Notes: generated by a model from the letters alone, not told the origin. 26,848 bases of DNA from a virus (IMGVR_UViG_3300009425_000077:1-26848), one strand, 5' to 3'; shown: positions 14,153 to 22,902, counted from the stretch's first letter. Translations and numbers: made by a program.

Positions 14153-16146
14153 TTATACTGCTGAATAAATTTCTTCAAACTGTACACCACTTCTAGCAGC
14201 GACAAAGTTCAATGTTATATAGTTAATAGAACGAGCAGGTTTAACAAAGATAGAACAAACAAATTCGTTTCTATCCATGACTGAATCAGTGTTGTTCGTT
14301 TCATCACAAACTACTGAGAAGTCAATTAAACCCCTTCTATTTTTGACATCCCTTAAGAAAGGTTCGATTGCAGCCCTAAACTGAGCACGTGTGAACGAAT
14401 CGTTATATTCGAACAACTGTGCTTGAGCGGCAGTTGATATTGCTTTCTCTAAAACTATGAACAATCTTCTTACATTGATTCTATCGAATGCAGAAGGTGT
14501 TGTTAGTGCTGTTTTGTCCCCGAATAGGATTGTTCCTTGGCCTGGGAATGTTGCGACTGGGTTAACTCTTGCACGATACAAGTCATCTCTAGATGCTTGT
14601 TTCGGGTTGAATGCAATCTTAGTTATTCCTAAGTATTGACCTCTTGAGAAACCTGCAGGACTTACCCATGCATCTCTTTGAAGGTCACTTCTTGCCATAA
14701 TTCCACCAGTGTGTCCGTTTGCAGGAACCCAACAATATCTATCGTTGTATCTGTCGTACTGATAAACCCATGTTGAGTCTAATACTGCGAATGAACTTGA
14801 AGTTGCAGTGTTACAATCTGCAAGGACATTTGTTGTTTGTGTTGACTCTGAAGTAACACCAACTACTGAAGCACGTCTAGGACTTGCGAGAACCATGCAG
14901 TCTTTTCTTGCTTCTGCAAGAAGAATACCTTGGTTGACTAATGAAGTCCAGTTTGCAACGGTATCTACTTGTGTTCCTGTACCATCGTCAGCACGTGTTG
15001 AACCGACTAGTAAGAATGAGATATCTATTGTGTTTGCATCACCGAAATGAGTTGACCATGCACCATGTTTCTGACCTACAGTACTCAATCTTCCATCAGT
15101 ACCAAATTGTAATGAGGAATTTTCAGGAACAGTCGGTCTTCCGAATGCAACTGATGCTGAACCTGCAACGGTTGTTGTTGAAGATACAGTAGCGTGAGTT
15201 GATGTTGAATGTCCTGACCAGTAAACGTAGTTTGATTTTGTTTCTAGAACGTCTTTATAGTAGTTAGAAGCACCTTGTGCATCTTTACCATCTGAAGCAC
15301 ATGATAAGAAACCATGAGTTTCTAATACAGTATGTGTTTTACCAGTGAATACTCCGTCTTCGTCTATAACTACAACATGAATTTCGTCATTTGAACCACT
15401 ACCTGCAACTGCAGAATATGATTTAGATGGTGCTTTTGCAAATAGATTATGGTGTTCCCAATATCTATCAATAGCAATCCCACTTCCGACAGAAAGAGTA
15501 AGACCTGAACCTGAAGGTTGACCTAATGCTTCGATTGTAATTGTTGTTGCACTAGGTAATGTTAATACTCTATAGTCTGTTGTGTGACCTGCGAATCTGA
15601 TTATGTCTCTTACAACGAATACGTTACTTGCAGTAACCGTTATTGTTGTTGCACCTAGTGTCCCTGTAGCATTAGTAGTAGTTACTGCATCATTGAAATA
15701 TGCATCTGAAGATGCACAAGTTGATACTTTTAGTGAATTACCCTTAACACCTGCAAATTTAGATATAAATTTACCGACTGTTGCTGCTGAACCACCACTT
15801 TTAAATGTTTGTGTGTAGTCGTCATTACCTTTAAGTAGTGTTACGTTAGATGACCCACCAGCGTTAGCGTTTGCTAAACCTGTTGAGTTTGTTCTAACCA
15901 CTCTTAATGATGAACCGTACTTTAAAAATGATTCTGCTGTATAGAAGTCTTCTGAACCAGCGTCTGTATTAACGGGTGAACCGAACGTGTCTACTAAACC
16001 CTTTGAATCTGAAACTGTTATTACTTCATCAACAGGGCCCCATTGAAATGAACCAGCGAATGCACCAGTTGTTGTTGAAACTGCTGGTACAACATTTGTT
16101 AAGTCAATCTCGTTACCTGAACGCTTGGTGATACTTGAAATGCCAT
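14153..16146 (-). CDS. 18: Contractile tail sheath protein gp18, with a one-base frame break after codon 12
   Basis: Outer sheath subunit whose contraction drives infection. From ATG 16146, six bases after AGGAG, the frame reads MAFQVSPSVQVT and then meets TAA at 16101-16099. One frame over (GAG at 16111-16109) the protein continues EIDLTNVVPAVSTTT, GSFQWGPVD and FLKYGSSLRVVR to the stop, in good register with T4 gp18 (SPG..E...FQWGP, FLQYG..LRVVR). Restoring one G in ACG-GAG gives 664 aa (T4 659). The downstream frame has no plausible start near its head. C-terminal IDFSVVCDETNNT and the final strands are normal. An insertion of about 65 residues (160-225) is a beta-rich module. Confidence 0.9.
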
Positions 16147-16187
16147 ACTTTTCTCCTGTTAATGTAAAAAGTTGTTGTTTACTGTTT

Positions 16188-16195
16188 TATTTATA
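16188..16195 (-). promoter_or_regulatory. Late promoter of gene 18 (TATAAATA)
   Basis: A perfect late element in the gap between genes 17 and 18. The predicted leader is 36 bases, ending ACAGGAGAAAAGT-ATG, so length and binding site match those before gene 22. It would drive sheath and tube expression. Confidence 0.8.
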
Positions 16196-16241
16196 ACAAT
16201 ACTAATGTTAACAACCACCCAATACATTCTATGTTTTATTT

Positions 16242-17834
16242 TTATGTTCCTTTGATATACCACCTGTCACCTTCGTTGTCTACGAATGAGGATGCTTCGG
16301 GAGTTGCATTAGGGTCTCCGAATATTCCTGCAGGTAATAGGTCGTTTTCTATTAACTTTTGTTGTTCTGCATACAACAAGTCTTTAATCTGATGATTAGT
16401 TAGATGGTGAAAGTATTCAGTAGTTACAAACCAACTGAATAAAACACAATTCATTACCAAGTCATCGTGATAACCTTTTGCAGCCTCGAACGACATACCT
16501 TTATTTATGAATGTCATGAGTTCAGTAATCGTATTTCTATCACACAATGTCAATCTGTTCTCTTCTAACAGTTCTTTTAGTGTAGAACATCCGATTCTTT
16601 TAATCTTTTTATTCATTGTCACACCGATATCGTCTATCTTAGTCTGACCCTGAACGAATACATTTTCGTATTCTATATCAAAATGTAATTGGGTTGCTAC
16701 CATCCCACCTTCTGCATTGTTTTCAATTATCACCAATGCTTCATTATATGATGTTGCATACTTATTTATAATATCGGGAAACAGCATGGGTGATATCATA
16801 CTATTTCTATACACTGCAACCTGTTCAAATGGTTGAGTAGTTATATCAAAAACTGTAAATGTCGAGTAATCCATCCCTCTACCCTTTGCAACATCTACTG
16901 TTATTATATATGTGTGGTCTGCTTGAGGTCTTTTGTACATGGAGAAGTCTTCCTTCCACCATTCCGAATCTATCGACCTCATACCCAATAAACAATTAGA
17001 ACTGATAAGTGTATTACCTGTTCCTAAGAAACTGTTACCATACTCCTGTTCAAACTGAGTTTCAGAAGTGTTTGCAATGGTTTGTCTTTTCCACTCCTCA
17101 TCTCTGCCTGGCACATCATACCAGTTAATTGTGAAGTCTTTATACTCAGACTGTTTCTGCACTGCACTTTCATACAGTTTATAAAACATATTACCAACAC
17201 CGTTTGCAGTAGAAGTAATAATAACCTTAGTATCTTTACCCGATGTTACTACGGGATATGTTGCAGTATAGAACTCTTCTGCATTCTCTACGAACGCAAA
17301 CTCATCTAAGTATAGTAAGTTAATTGAAAGACCACGAATAGAACTTGAGGATGTTGCAGCTGCAACTAGTTTACTATCATTTGCAAACTCTATCGAACCT
17401 TTGTTAAGTATCTTAACTCCTGGCTGTAAGAAGAAGGGAACTGACTCTAACATAGTAACTATACGAGAAATCATCTCTCGTGCGATTGCACCCTTGTTAG
17501 CGAGGATTGCTACGGTGACTTCAGGATGGAATAACAGATACCATATTAGATATGCACATGATGTGATTGACTTACCTGACTGTCTTGATGCAAGAACTAC
17601 GTTGAATCTATCTTTATCGTAGTGTTTTATGAGTTCGTTCTGATACCCACGGAGTTTAAACTTGACCATACCTTCGTCAAGTGAGATGACCTGACAATAG
17701 TTTTCAATGAAGTGTACAGGGTCTTGGGAACACTTAAGGTATTCACCCAACTCTTCTTCGGTATACTGGTGTTCAACCCCAGCCTTCTTGATTAAGGTAT
17801 TACCTAAGTATCCTTGGTTCTTCGCATCAGTCAT
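16242..17834 (-). CDS. 17: Terminase large subunit gp17
   Basis: DNA packaging motor ATPase with headful nuclease. The 530 residues have an N-terminal ATPase with Walker A SRQSGKS (83-89), Walker B LLYLDEFAF (D177, catalytic E178) and coupling motif ITSTANG near 207-213. The C-terminal RNase H-like nuclease has D304 in ITVDVAKGRGMDYS, an acidic site in ALVIIENNAEG, and HDDLVM near the end. T4 gp17 is 610 aa; the difference is mainly shorter termini. It follows gene 16 by ten bases. A TATAAATA string inside it (16763-16770) is probably chance. Confidence 0.97.
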   Translation of the reverse strand: MTDAKNQGYLGNTLIKKAGVEHQYTEEELGEYLKCSQDPVHFIENYCQVISLDEGMVKFKLRGYQNELIKHYDKDRFNVVLASRQSGKSITSCAYLIWYLLFHPEVTVAILANKGAIAREMISRIVTMLESVPFFLQPGVKILNKGSIEFANDSKLVAAATSSSSIRGLSINLLYLDEFAFVENAEEFYTATYPVVTSGKDTKVIITSTANGVGNMFYKLYESAVQKQSEYKDFTINWYDVPGRDEEWKRQTIANTSETQFEQEYGNSFLGTGNTLISSNCLLGMRSIDSEWWKEDFSMYKRPQADHTYIITVDVAKGRGMDYSTFTVFDITTQPFEQVAVYRNSMISPMLFPDIINKYATSYNEALVIIENNAEGGMVATQLHFDIEYENVFVQGQTKIDDIGVTMNKKIKRIGCSTLKELLEENRLTLCDRNTITELMTFINKGMSFEAAKGYHDDLVMNCVLFSWFVTTEYFHHLTNHQIKDLLYAEQQKLIENDLLPAGIFGDPNATPEASSFVDNEGDRWYIKGT

Positions 17835-17844
17835 TCTTTATATT

Positions 17845-18246
17845 CTACTCTTTGTTTTTTTTCAAATACTTCTGTAGTTCTGAGGTGGAACCAACATACA
17901 AATGATTGTGTTGGGTCTTTACATTACTATCTTCATTCTCCAATTCTTTGACTTTCTTTTGTAGGTCTAGGAGTTTTTCTGCAGTGTCCCCAACGGTCTT
18001 TATAAGTTGTCCTGCAACCTCGTAAGCACGTGGGTGTTCGGTTTCCTTGCATAGGTCAAGTATCCCATCAATCGCATCCTGACCCCTCTCTACGAGGTTG
18101 TAGAGGGTCTCTCGACCATACTTGTAGTCGTTGTCTACTGACTCTGCACGTTGAAGTGCAGGTAGTTTAACTACTTTGGTTTCTTTTGTGATTTCTGTAG
18201 AGATATCTAGGATATCGTCCAATTTAGAATCTATGTTTTTTGCCAT
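17845..18246 (-). CDS. 16: Terminase small subunit gp16
   Basis: DNA-recognition partner of gp17 that regulates packaging initiation and cutting. The 133 residues (T4 164) are helical: a polar N-terminus with DDILDISTEITKE, then YKYGRETLYNLVERGQDAIDGILDLCKETEHPRAYEVAGQLIKTVGDTAEKLLDLQKKVKELE. This is the central oligomerisation coiled coil typical of T4-like gp16. A Lys-rich tail (LQKYLKKNKE) follows. Synteny between 15 and 17 supports the call. Confidence 0.92.
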   Translation of the reverse strand: MAKNIDSKLDDILDISTEITKETKVVKLPALQRAESVDNDYKYGRETLYNLVERGQDAIDGILDLCKETEHPRAYEVAGQLIKTVGDTAEKLLDLQKKVKELENEDSNVKTQHNHLYVGSTSELQKYLKKNKE

Positions 18247-18248
18247 AA

Positions 18249-19298
18249 TTAACTCGCATCTTCAGTCTGATTGTCTGCAAATGTTGAACCAGTACCGTCA
18301 TCATAAAAATTTACCGTTTCTGCAACTACGAAAGTATCTTCAGGGTCTACTGAACCCACGAACTTAAGTGTTGTTTTGTTTGCAAGTGTAATTGCACTAC
18401 TAAGTGTTATACTTAGTTTATCTGTTGCAATCGCACTAACTGTTGGGTTTGTTGCTAGTCCTGTATCGAACACTTCATCACCAACACTTATAGAACTATT
18501 TATCGCACTTGCAAACACCACATTTGTGGATGAACTTTGAACATTTGCAATCTCCCCGAATGCAGGTTCATAGTGTTTGACCTCTTTAACAAGACCTGAT
18601 GTTGTTGTCTCATTCGTTGTAAACCCCTTAGTAACTTCAGGATTGATGTATGTTCTTTCGATAACATTCTTAATAATCTTACCTTTGTATACAGGGCCAA
18701 AGAAGTATATCTTCATAGAAAACTCTAAGGTGTGTTCGATGACTCGTCTTTCCGTGAACTCACCTTCGTAAGTGTCTTCCATCGATACACTAGTAAGTGT
18801 AATAGGAACGTCTCGAACTTCACTCATCTCGTCAATCATCTTCATAGAAACGGTATATTCGGGTTGGAAGTAAGGTAGAATCTGTTCTACAATTTGAAGT
18901 CCGTCATTTGCTTGTTTAGCAAGTATTGACAAAGTAAAGTTTATGGTATATGGTGCAGGTGCGTACTGGAATCCTCGATTAGATTTATCTGCATCTAATC
19001 CACCCTTTTCTGCTTTGATTAATTTACTTTGTTGTCTAGCTGCATCATATTCAAATCCAGTAATTTCAAATGCCATTCTAGGTAAACTAATTGCACTTCT
19101 ATTGTTATCAGATAGGTTTGCTTCTTCGTTAAGTCTTGATAACCATTTTGCTTTTGGGCCATATGATATAGGAACTATCTGTTGTGCAAGAACTGTTCCG
19201 TCTGCTTTGGTTTTCTTTATGGTTACGTTGTTGAATAGTGTTCCAAAAATAGACACACTTCTCTTAATAGTTTCATGATAAAAATGAGTTCCAAACAT
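18249..19298 (-). CDS. 15: Tail sheath stabiliser and completion protein gp15
   Basis: Hexameric tail terminator that caps tube and sheath and joins the head. The first 225 residues fit gp15: MFGTHFYHETIKRSVSIFGTLFNN near the start, then RMAFEITGFEYDAARQ, the PAPYTINFTLSILAKQANDGLQIVEQILPYFQPEYTVSM core and HTLEFSMKIYFFGPV. T4 gp15 is 272 aa and this one is 349. The extra C-terminus (about 250-349) is Ser/Thr/Val-rich and looks like a beta module. Its start overlaps the gene 14 stop by one base (TAATG), so translation is coupled. Confidence 0.93.
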   Translation of the reverse strand: MFGTHFYHETIKRSVSIFGTLFNNVTIKKTKADGTVLAQQIVPISYGPKAKWLSRLNEEANLSDNNRSAISLPRMAFEITGFEYDAARQQSKLIKAEKGGLDADKSNRGFQYAPAPYTINFTLSILAKQANDGLQIVEQILPYFQPEYTVSMKMIDEMSEVRDVPITLTSVSMEDTYEGEFTERRVIEHTLEFSMKIYFFGPVYKGKIIKNVIERTYINPEVTKGFTTNETTTSGLVKEVKHYEPAFGEIANVQSSSTNVVFASAINSSISVGDEVFDTGLATNPTVSAIATDKLSITLSSAITLANKTTLKFVGSVDPEDTFVVAETVNFYDDGTGSTFADNQTEDAS

Positions 19299-20155
19299 TA
19301 TGTAACCTCACCGAATGGATTTGTTTCACTAAAGTCTAGATAACCATCTGCTTTAGTTTCGAAGTCTAAGTTATCTGCATTTCCGTCATTTGCCATAGTC
19401 ATAACATCCACAATACTTCCAATAGTATGAGATGCACTTCCTGATGCACCAACAATAACGTCTCCCACTACTAGTGTCTTCGTATTATCTCTGATTCTTA
19501 AGTTTTTAGTTACTGGATTCCAAGAGATGACCTCTCCCACTACAACACTACTTAGTGTAATATTTTCATTGTTCACATAGTTTCCTGAACCACCTGACGC
19601 CATTGTTAGGTCGATGTAGTATGCTTGTTCATCTTCGATAAGGTCAATGTCTGTAACATTAGTGTCAAAGTCTTCTCCACTGTATTCGAATAATTCACAT
19701 TGTAATTTGAATACAAATAGTTTTCCGACCTGATAGAATGGGTTCTCATGTTCTACAAATTTGATTTCAAACATCGAACCACTCATAGGGAAATGTATTA
19801 AATCCCCTTCGTTAGGTCTTAAAGAAGATGCGAGGTTTGAGTCCAAGGAAATGAATCTTTCCCACGACCTTAAAGAAATTACAAAAGTTGCAGTGTCACG
19901 AACTGAGACACCGAACTTAGACATTAAGTCTCCCTCTCCTTCAAATCCTTCTACATTTTCAATATACATCTCTACTGAGTATGCATCACCAAATCTAGAT
20001 TGCACATCTTCATTTAGTATAGTGTCTTCTTCTACAACTTCTCTAGGTAGATAGAAACACTCATGTCCATACATTCTTAACGACTCAACAACTAAATCCT
20101 CATAGAGGTGTTGTTCAGTGTTTACTGCATGGTTAAAAAATACATTAGTTGGCAT
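19298..20155 (-). CDS. 14: Neck protein gp14
   Basis: Head completion (neck) protein placed between portal, gp13 and tail. The 285 residues start PTNVFFNHAVNTEQHLYEDLVVESLRMYGHECFYLPRE, a pattern diagnostic of T4-like gp14. They continue with FGVSVRDTATFVISLRSWERF and the GDLIHFPMSGSMFEIKFVEHENPFYQVGKLFVFKLQCELFEYS block. T4 gp14 is 256 aa. A C-terminal insert near residues 185-252 (NITLSSVVVGEVISWNP, TLVVGDVIVGASG) is beta-rich and resembles inserts in gp15 and gp18 here. It lies three bases after gene 13. Confidence 0.94.
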   Translation of the reverse strand: MPTNVFFNHAVNTEQHLYEDLVVESLRMYGHECFYLPREVVEEDTILNEDVQSRFGDAYSVEMYIENVEGFEGEGDLMSKFGVSVRDTATFVISLRSWERFISLDSNLASSLRPNEGDLIHFPMSGSMFEIKFVEHENPFYQVGKLFVFKLQCELFEYSGEDFDTNVTDIDLIEDEQAYYIDLTMASGGSGNYVNNENITLSSVVVGEVISWNPVTKNLRIRDNTKTLVVGDVIVGASGSASHTIGSIVDVMTMANDGNADNLDFETKADGYLDFSETNPFGEVT

Positions 20156-20158
20156 TTA

Positions 20159-20974
20159 TTACCCCATCATGTCCATGACTGGCATTTCATAGTTCAGTCT
20201 AGACTCTTCTTCTAATCTTGTTATCTCTTCTTGTGCTTCGGTTTTCATCTGTTCAGAGTTAAGTGTAACTCCGCCAGGCAAAGCAATTCCAGTAAATTTC
20301 GCAAGGTTTTCGCCCCACTGATATTTAACTTTTGCAGTTGCATATTTTTTTAACCACATATCATTAAAGACATCGGTCATATCTGTTGGGTTAATCTTTC
20401 TGTAACACTCGATGATAATCCACTCATTTGCTGAAAGTTTATTTGCATTGTAGTCTATGTAAAGTCTATTAGAATGCATATTATATCTTATTGGTATCTG
20501 ACCAACTAACATCTGATTGAGTAGTGCAAGGTGTGACTGAACTTGTGAATAATACATTACACTTGTAGACGTTAAATCCCACAAGTCATTTAGTCTAAGT
20601 TGATATTGGATATCAAACATATTTGATTGTGTTCCACTTGAGAACGGGAATAGATTAATAACTGCAAGAACGTGTTCAGGTAGTGTAATATAATTCTTAC
20701 CTTCTCCGTAAGTCTGTCCTGATATTGCTTGAGTTCCAGTTGTCGAAGCTGAATGGGATTCATTTGTTTTAAACGAATCTATTTCTGCTTGAGTAATCTG
20801 ATGTTTAAGATATGTTTTTATAGACCCATCGTAATGGAATTCTTGGAAATACTGAAGTGCTTCATCGACTCTATCGTCCAATTGGTCGTCATCGATATTA
20901 ATTTCCACAACAGGAGCTCCTAATGCCCTTTTGATGTATTCTTTAAATGTTGCTTTTGAATTTGGTGCTGCCAT
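20159..20974 (-). CDS. 13: Neck protein gp13
   Basis: Head completion protein that closes the filled head together with gp14. The 271 residues show the gp13 layout: KATFKEYIKRALGAPVVEINIDDDQLDDRVDEALQYFQEFHYDG near the N-terminus, then FDIQYQLRLNDLWDLTSTSVMYY, WIIIECYRKINPTDMTDVFND, and KYQWGENLAKFTGIALPGGVTLN near the C-terminus. GGAT lies nine bases before the ATG. A perfect late promoter is 36 bases upstream. It opens the 13-14-15-16-17 run. Confidence 0.94.
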   Translation of the reverse strand: MAAPNSKATFKEYIKRALGAPVVEINIDDDQLDDRVDEALQYFQEFHYDGSIKTYLKHQITQAEIDSFKTNESHSASTTGTQAISGQTYGEGKNYITLPEHVLAVINLFPFSSGTQSNMFDIQYQLRLNDLWDLTSTSVMYYSQVQSHLALLNQMLVGQIPIRYNMHSNRLYIDYNANKLSANEWIIIECYRKINPTDMTDVFNDMWLKKYATAKVKYQWGENLAKFTGIALPGGVTLNSEQMKTEAQEEITRLEEESRLNYEMPVMDMMG

Positions 20975-21009
20975 AATAGTTATCCAGTAGTAATAATCTT
21001 AACTACTAC

Positions 21010-21017
21010 TATTTATA
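21010..21017 (-). promoter_or_regulatory. Late promoter of gene 13 (TATAAATA)
   Basis: A perfect late element in the gap between the 86-aa gene and gene 13. The predicted leader is 30 bases and includes GGAT ahead of the ATG at 20974. It heads the neck-terminase unit. Confidence 0.75.
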
Positions 21018-21029
21018 CCATTTGGTAAC

Positions 21030-21290
21030 CTATTCTTGGAAGTATGTCTTGGACTGGAGTCTATCGATTTTTTCGTCTATTCTATCGATGGTGTCAATCA
21101 TTCGTTGGAAGTCTTTTTCTATTTGGTCTCTTGTAACGTAATCTTTAGCAACCTCTTCTCTTGTTCGGTTAATTAGAATTGACAGTCTAGATTGCTCAGT
21201 CATGATATTACGAATCATCCAAGCGACAGGCGTTAAGATAAAGGTTAGAAGTAAATTCCAAATTATGTGAGCATCGATTACTATTTCCAT
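21030..21290 (-). CDS. Small membrane-anchored coiled-coil protein (86 aa)
   Basis: Unrecognised. Residues 5-29 (IDAHIIWNLLLTFILTPVAWMIRNI) form one N-terminal transmembrane segment. Residues 30-82 are charged and heptad-like (EEVAKDYVTRDQIEKDFQRMIDTIDRIDEKIDRLQ), so it is probably a membrane-anchored coiled coil. The layout is compatible with a spanin or lysis accessory protein, or a membrane-bound assembly factor; nothing decides between them. The ATG lies five bases after TCTAAATA with no Shine-Dalgarno, so its mRNA may be leaderless. It lies between the oxygenase block and the neck genes. Confidence 0.8.
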   Translation of the reverse strand: MEIVIDAHIIWNLLLTFILTPVAWMIRNIMTEQSRLSILINRTREEVAKDYVTRDQIEKDFQRMIDTIDRIDEKIDRLQSKTYFQE

Positions 21291-21295
21291 ACTAC

Positions 21296-21303
21296 TATTT
21301 AGA
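21296..21303 (-). promoter_or_regulatory. Late promoter variant TCTAAATA, ATG at predicted +1
   Basis: TCTAAATA, then GTAGT, then ATG on the minus strand. This is the same five-base spacing as at gene 20. No binding site precedes the start codon at 21290. Confidence 0.5.
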
Positions 21304-21311
21304 AGTTCTAG

Positions 21312-22019
21312 TTACTTAGAAGTAATAGGATTACCGTTTTTATCTAAATCAAACATAAATTCATCTCTGCAGTAGTTTTCTATATTTCCTTGATTAGCTG
21401 TTGCAGTTGTGTATTGCATATTCGTATTAAATGAAATACTATACCGTTCTTTGTCGGTAGGATTGGGTTCTACCATGTGCATTGCACCACTAGGAAAGAG
21501 AACTAATTCTCCAGTTCTAGGTTCGAACGGAAATGAAGTATTCATCCTTGGACTCTGAGGAAAATCTGCCACAACCTTCTCATGTGTGTCAATCATCGTC
21601 AAACGTCCTTCATCTCCATCTGCATGAATGTACAACACCCCCGAATACCAACAACCATTGTGTAAATGTGGTGCATTCCAAGCTCCCTTATCGTTGATGT
21701 TTGCCCATGAATTTGATATTGTTAATTTTGCTTGTGATGGGTTTAGTCCATGAAATGCAAGAACCTCTTCATTGAACATAGTTATAATTCTGTTCATACA
21801 CTTTTGAAATACTGGATTGTTTTCTACTGCATCATTTGACTGCCAACCAGTGTATTGATTTGATAGTTGTCTACCTATTGGGTCTCTACGTCTCATAGCA
21901 TCCATTTCATCTCTCAACATACCCATGTATTCTTTGCTGACTCCTTGTTTCTCGCCAAGATTTTCATGTGTTATATCTCTATGAAATAGATATGTCGGAA
22001 ATAATAATCTAACTGCCAT
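21312..22019 (-). CDS. 2OG-Fe(II) oxygenase (putative phage type, 235 aa)
   Basis: Predicted Fe(II)/2-oxoglutarate dioxygenase of the type common in cyanophage genomes. Its substrate is unknown. With the start at 22019, AGGAG lies seven bases upstream. A longer frame from 22046 lacks this and overlaps its neighbour more. Likely metal ligands are H118 and/or H120 (NAPHLHNGCWYSGVLYIH) and H181 (SGAMHMVEPN), and R192 (RYSISFN) would bind 2OG. The spacing and the GELVLFPSGAMHMV block fit the double-stranded beta-helix. It overlaps the preceding unknown gene by 11 bases. Confidence 0.88.
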   Translation of the reverse strand: MAVRLLFPTYLFHRDITHENLGEKQGVSKEYMGMLRDEMDAMRRRDPIGRQLSNQYTGWQSNDAVENNPVFQKCMNRIITMFNEEVLAFHGLNPSQAKLTISNSWANINDKGAWNAPHLHNGCWYSGVLYIHADGDEGRLTMIDTHEKVVADFPQSPRMNTSFPFEPRTGELVLFPSGAMHMVEPNPTDKERYSISFNTNMQYTTATANQGNIENYCRDEFMFDLDKNGNPITSK

Positions 22020-22902
22020 CTTCGTTCTCCTTGAACATCTCTTCATATTCAGGTTTCATTTTACCTGTCTTAGGGTCAAACGGACATCCATCTAAATCTT
22101 CTTTAAAGTCTTTATGTTTAGGAGTCCAAACCTTACCTCTCTTATATGGCCCTGCTTTAGTAAGTTCATCTGCATAACCTGTACGAGATAACTCTGCCAT
22201 TGTCTTGTAACCTTCGGGATTTTCTGTAGTATATTCCGATAGGTTAGTTATATAAGATTTATGGTCTTTAACAGAATAGGTCGCAACCCACTCTTCTCTT
22301 TGAAACGGTATAATTTGACAAATAGGTGTCCCCTCTGTTATAACAAAGGACTTGTCTGTTTTAGGGTATAGTATAATTTGTGAGTTGTCTTTGTTTACCG
22401 AAAATTTATCAGTGTCAATAATACCCTGCCATGTTGCAAAGTAGTCATTCTGAAATAGGAAGGGGTCTAGGTAGAAACATGAGTATCCTTTAGGGGTTGT
22501 TATGTTCCAAGGATTAGACATTTTAAATGCATCTTTCATTGGAGTATCCATTCCCCCATGAGGTCTGAATGCATCGTGAAACTGAACTGTAGGATGTGTT
22601 TGAGATGCATAAGTTTCCATCTCACCCTCACGAGTATCTTCTGTATGCCAGTAAATAGAATCACCATCTTCAACAGTTACACCATTTCTTACATACAAAT
22701 CTCTGTTTGCTAGAATAATATAACCTGATGATAACCAATCTTGCATTGCAGGACATGAACGTATTGTTTTGTTAATAGTTCCGTTTACAACTTCTGCTAC
22801 TTTTGCCTTTTTCCACCAATCGGGTTGGATAGATTTAGCAAGAATTGGTTTAAAGTTCTTTAGTGTTTCTTTATCGTATGTATGAAAGTCTATCGTTGGC
22901 AT
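22009..22902 (-). CDS. Unknown 297-aa protein between two oxygenases
   Basis: No function is known to me. The start at 22902 (MPTIDFHTYDKE) is chosen because GGGGGA lies about nine bases upstream. An earlier in-frame ATG at 22944 would overlap the neighbour by 74 bases. Notable blocks are SIQPDWWKKAK..INKTIRSCPAMQDWLSSGYIILANRDLYV, DSIYWHTED, TVQFHDAF, and a C-terminal region with ITEGTPICQIIPFQREEW. I have the impression that P-x-W-x-K..CPA..D...SGYII is a recurring signature of a phage protein family. The chance of a cupin-like beta core is inference. It is sandwiched by, and overlaps, both 2OG oxygenase genes. Confidence 0.85.
   Translation of the reverse strand: MPTIDFHTYDKETLKNFKPILAKSIQPDWWKKAKVAEVVNGTINKTIRSCPAMQDWLSSGYIILANRDLYVRNGVTVEDGDSIYWHTEDTREGEMETYASQTHPTVQFHDAFRPHGGMDTPMKDAFKMSNPWNITTPKGYSCFYLDPFLFQNDYFATWQGIIDTDKFSVNKDNSQIILYPKTDKSFVITEGTPICQIIPFQREEWVATYSVKDHKSYITNLSEYTTENPEGYKTMAELSRTGYADELTKAGPYKRGKVWTPKHKDFKEDLDGCPFDPKTGKMKPEYEEMFKENEDGS

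Noticed and set aside
16090-16125. Programmed -1 frameshift in gene 18
   Set aside because: The bases around GTAACGAG do not form an X-XXY-YYZ slippery heptamer. I keep the frame break as a finding but not the mechanism.
16763-16770. TATAAATA on the minus strand inside terminase gene 17
   Set aside because: It is deep inside an intact gene with no gene start for hundreds of bases downstream; expected by chance in AT-rich coding DNA.
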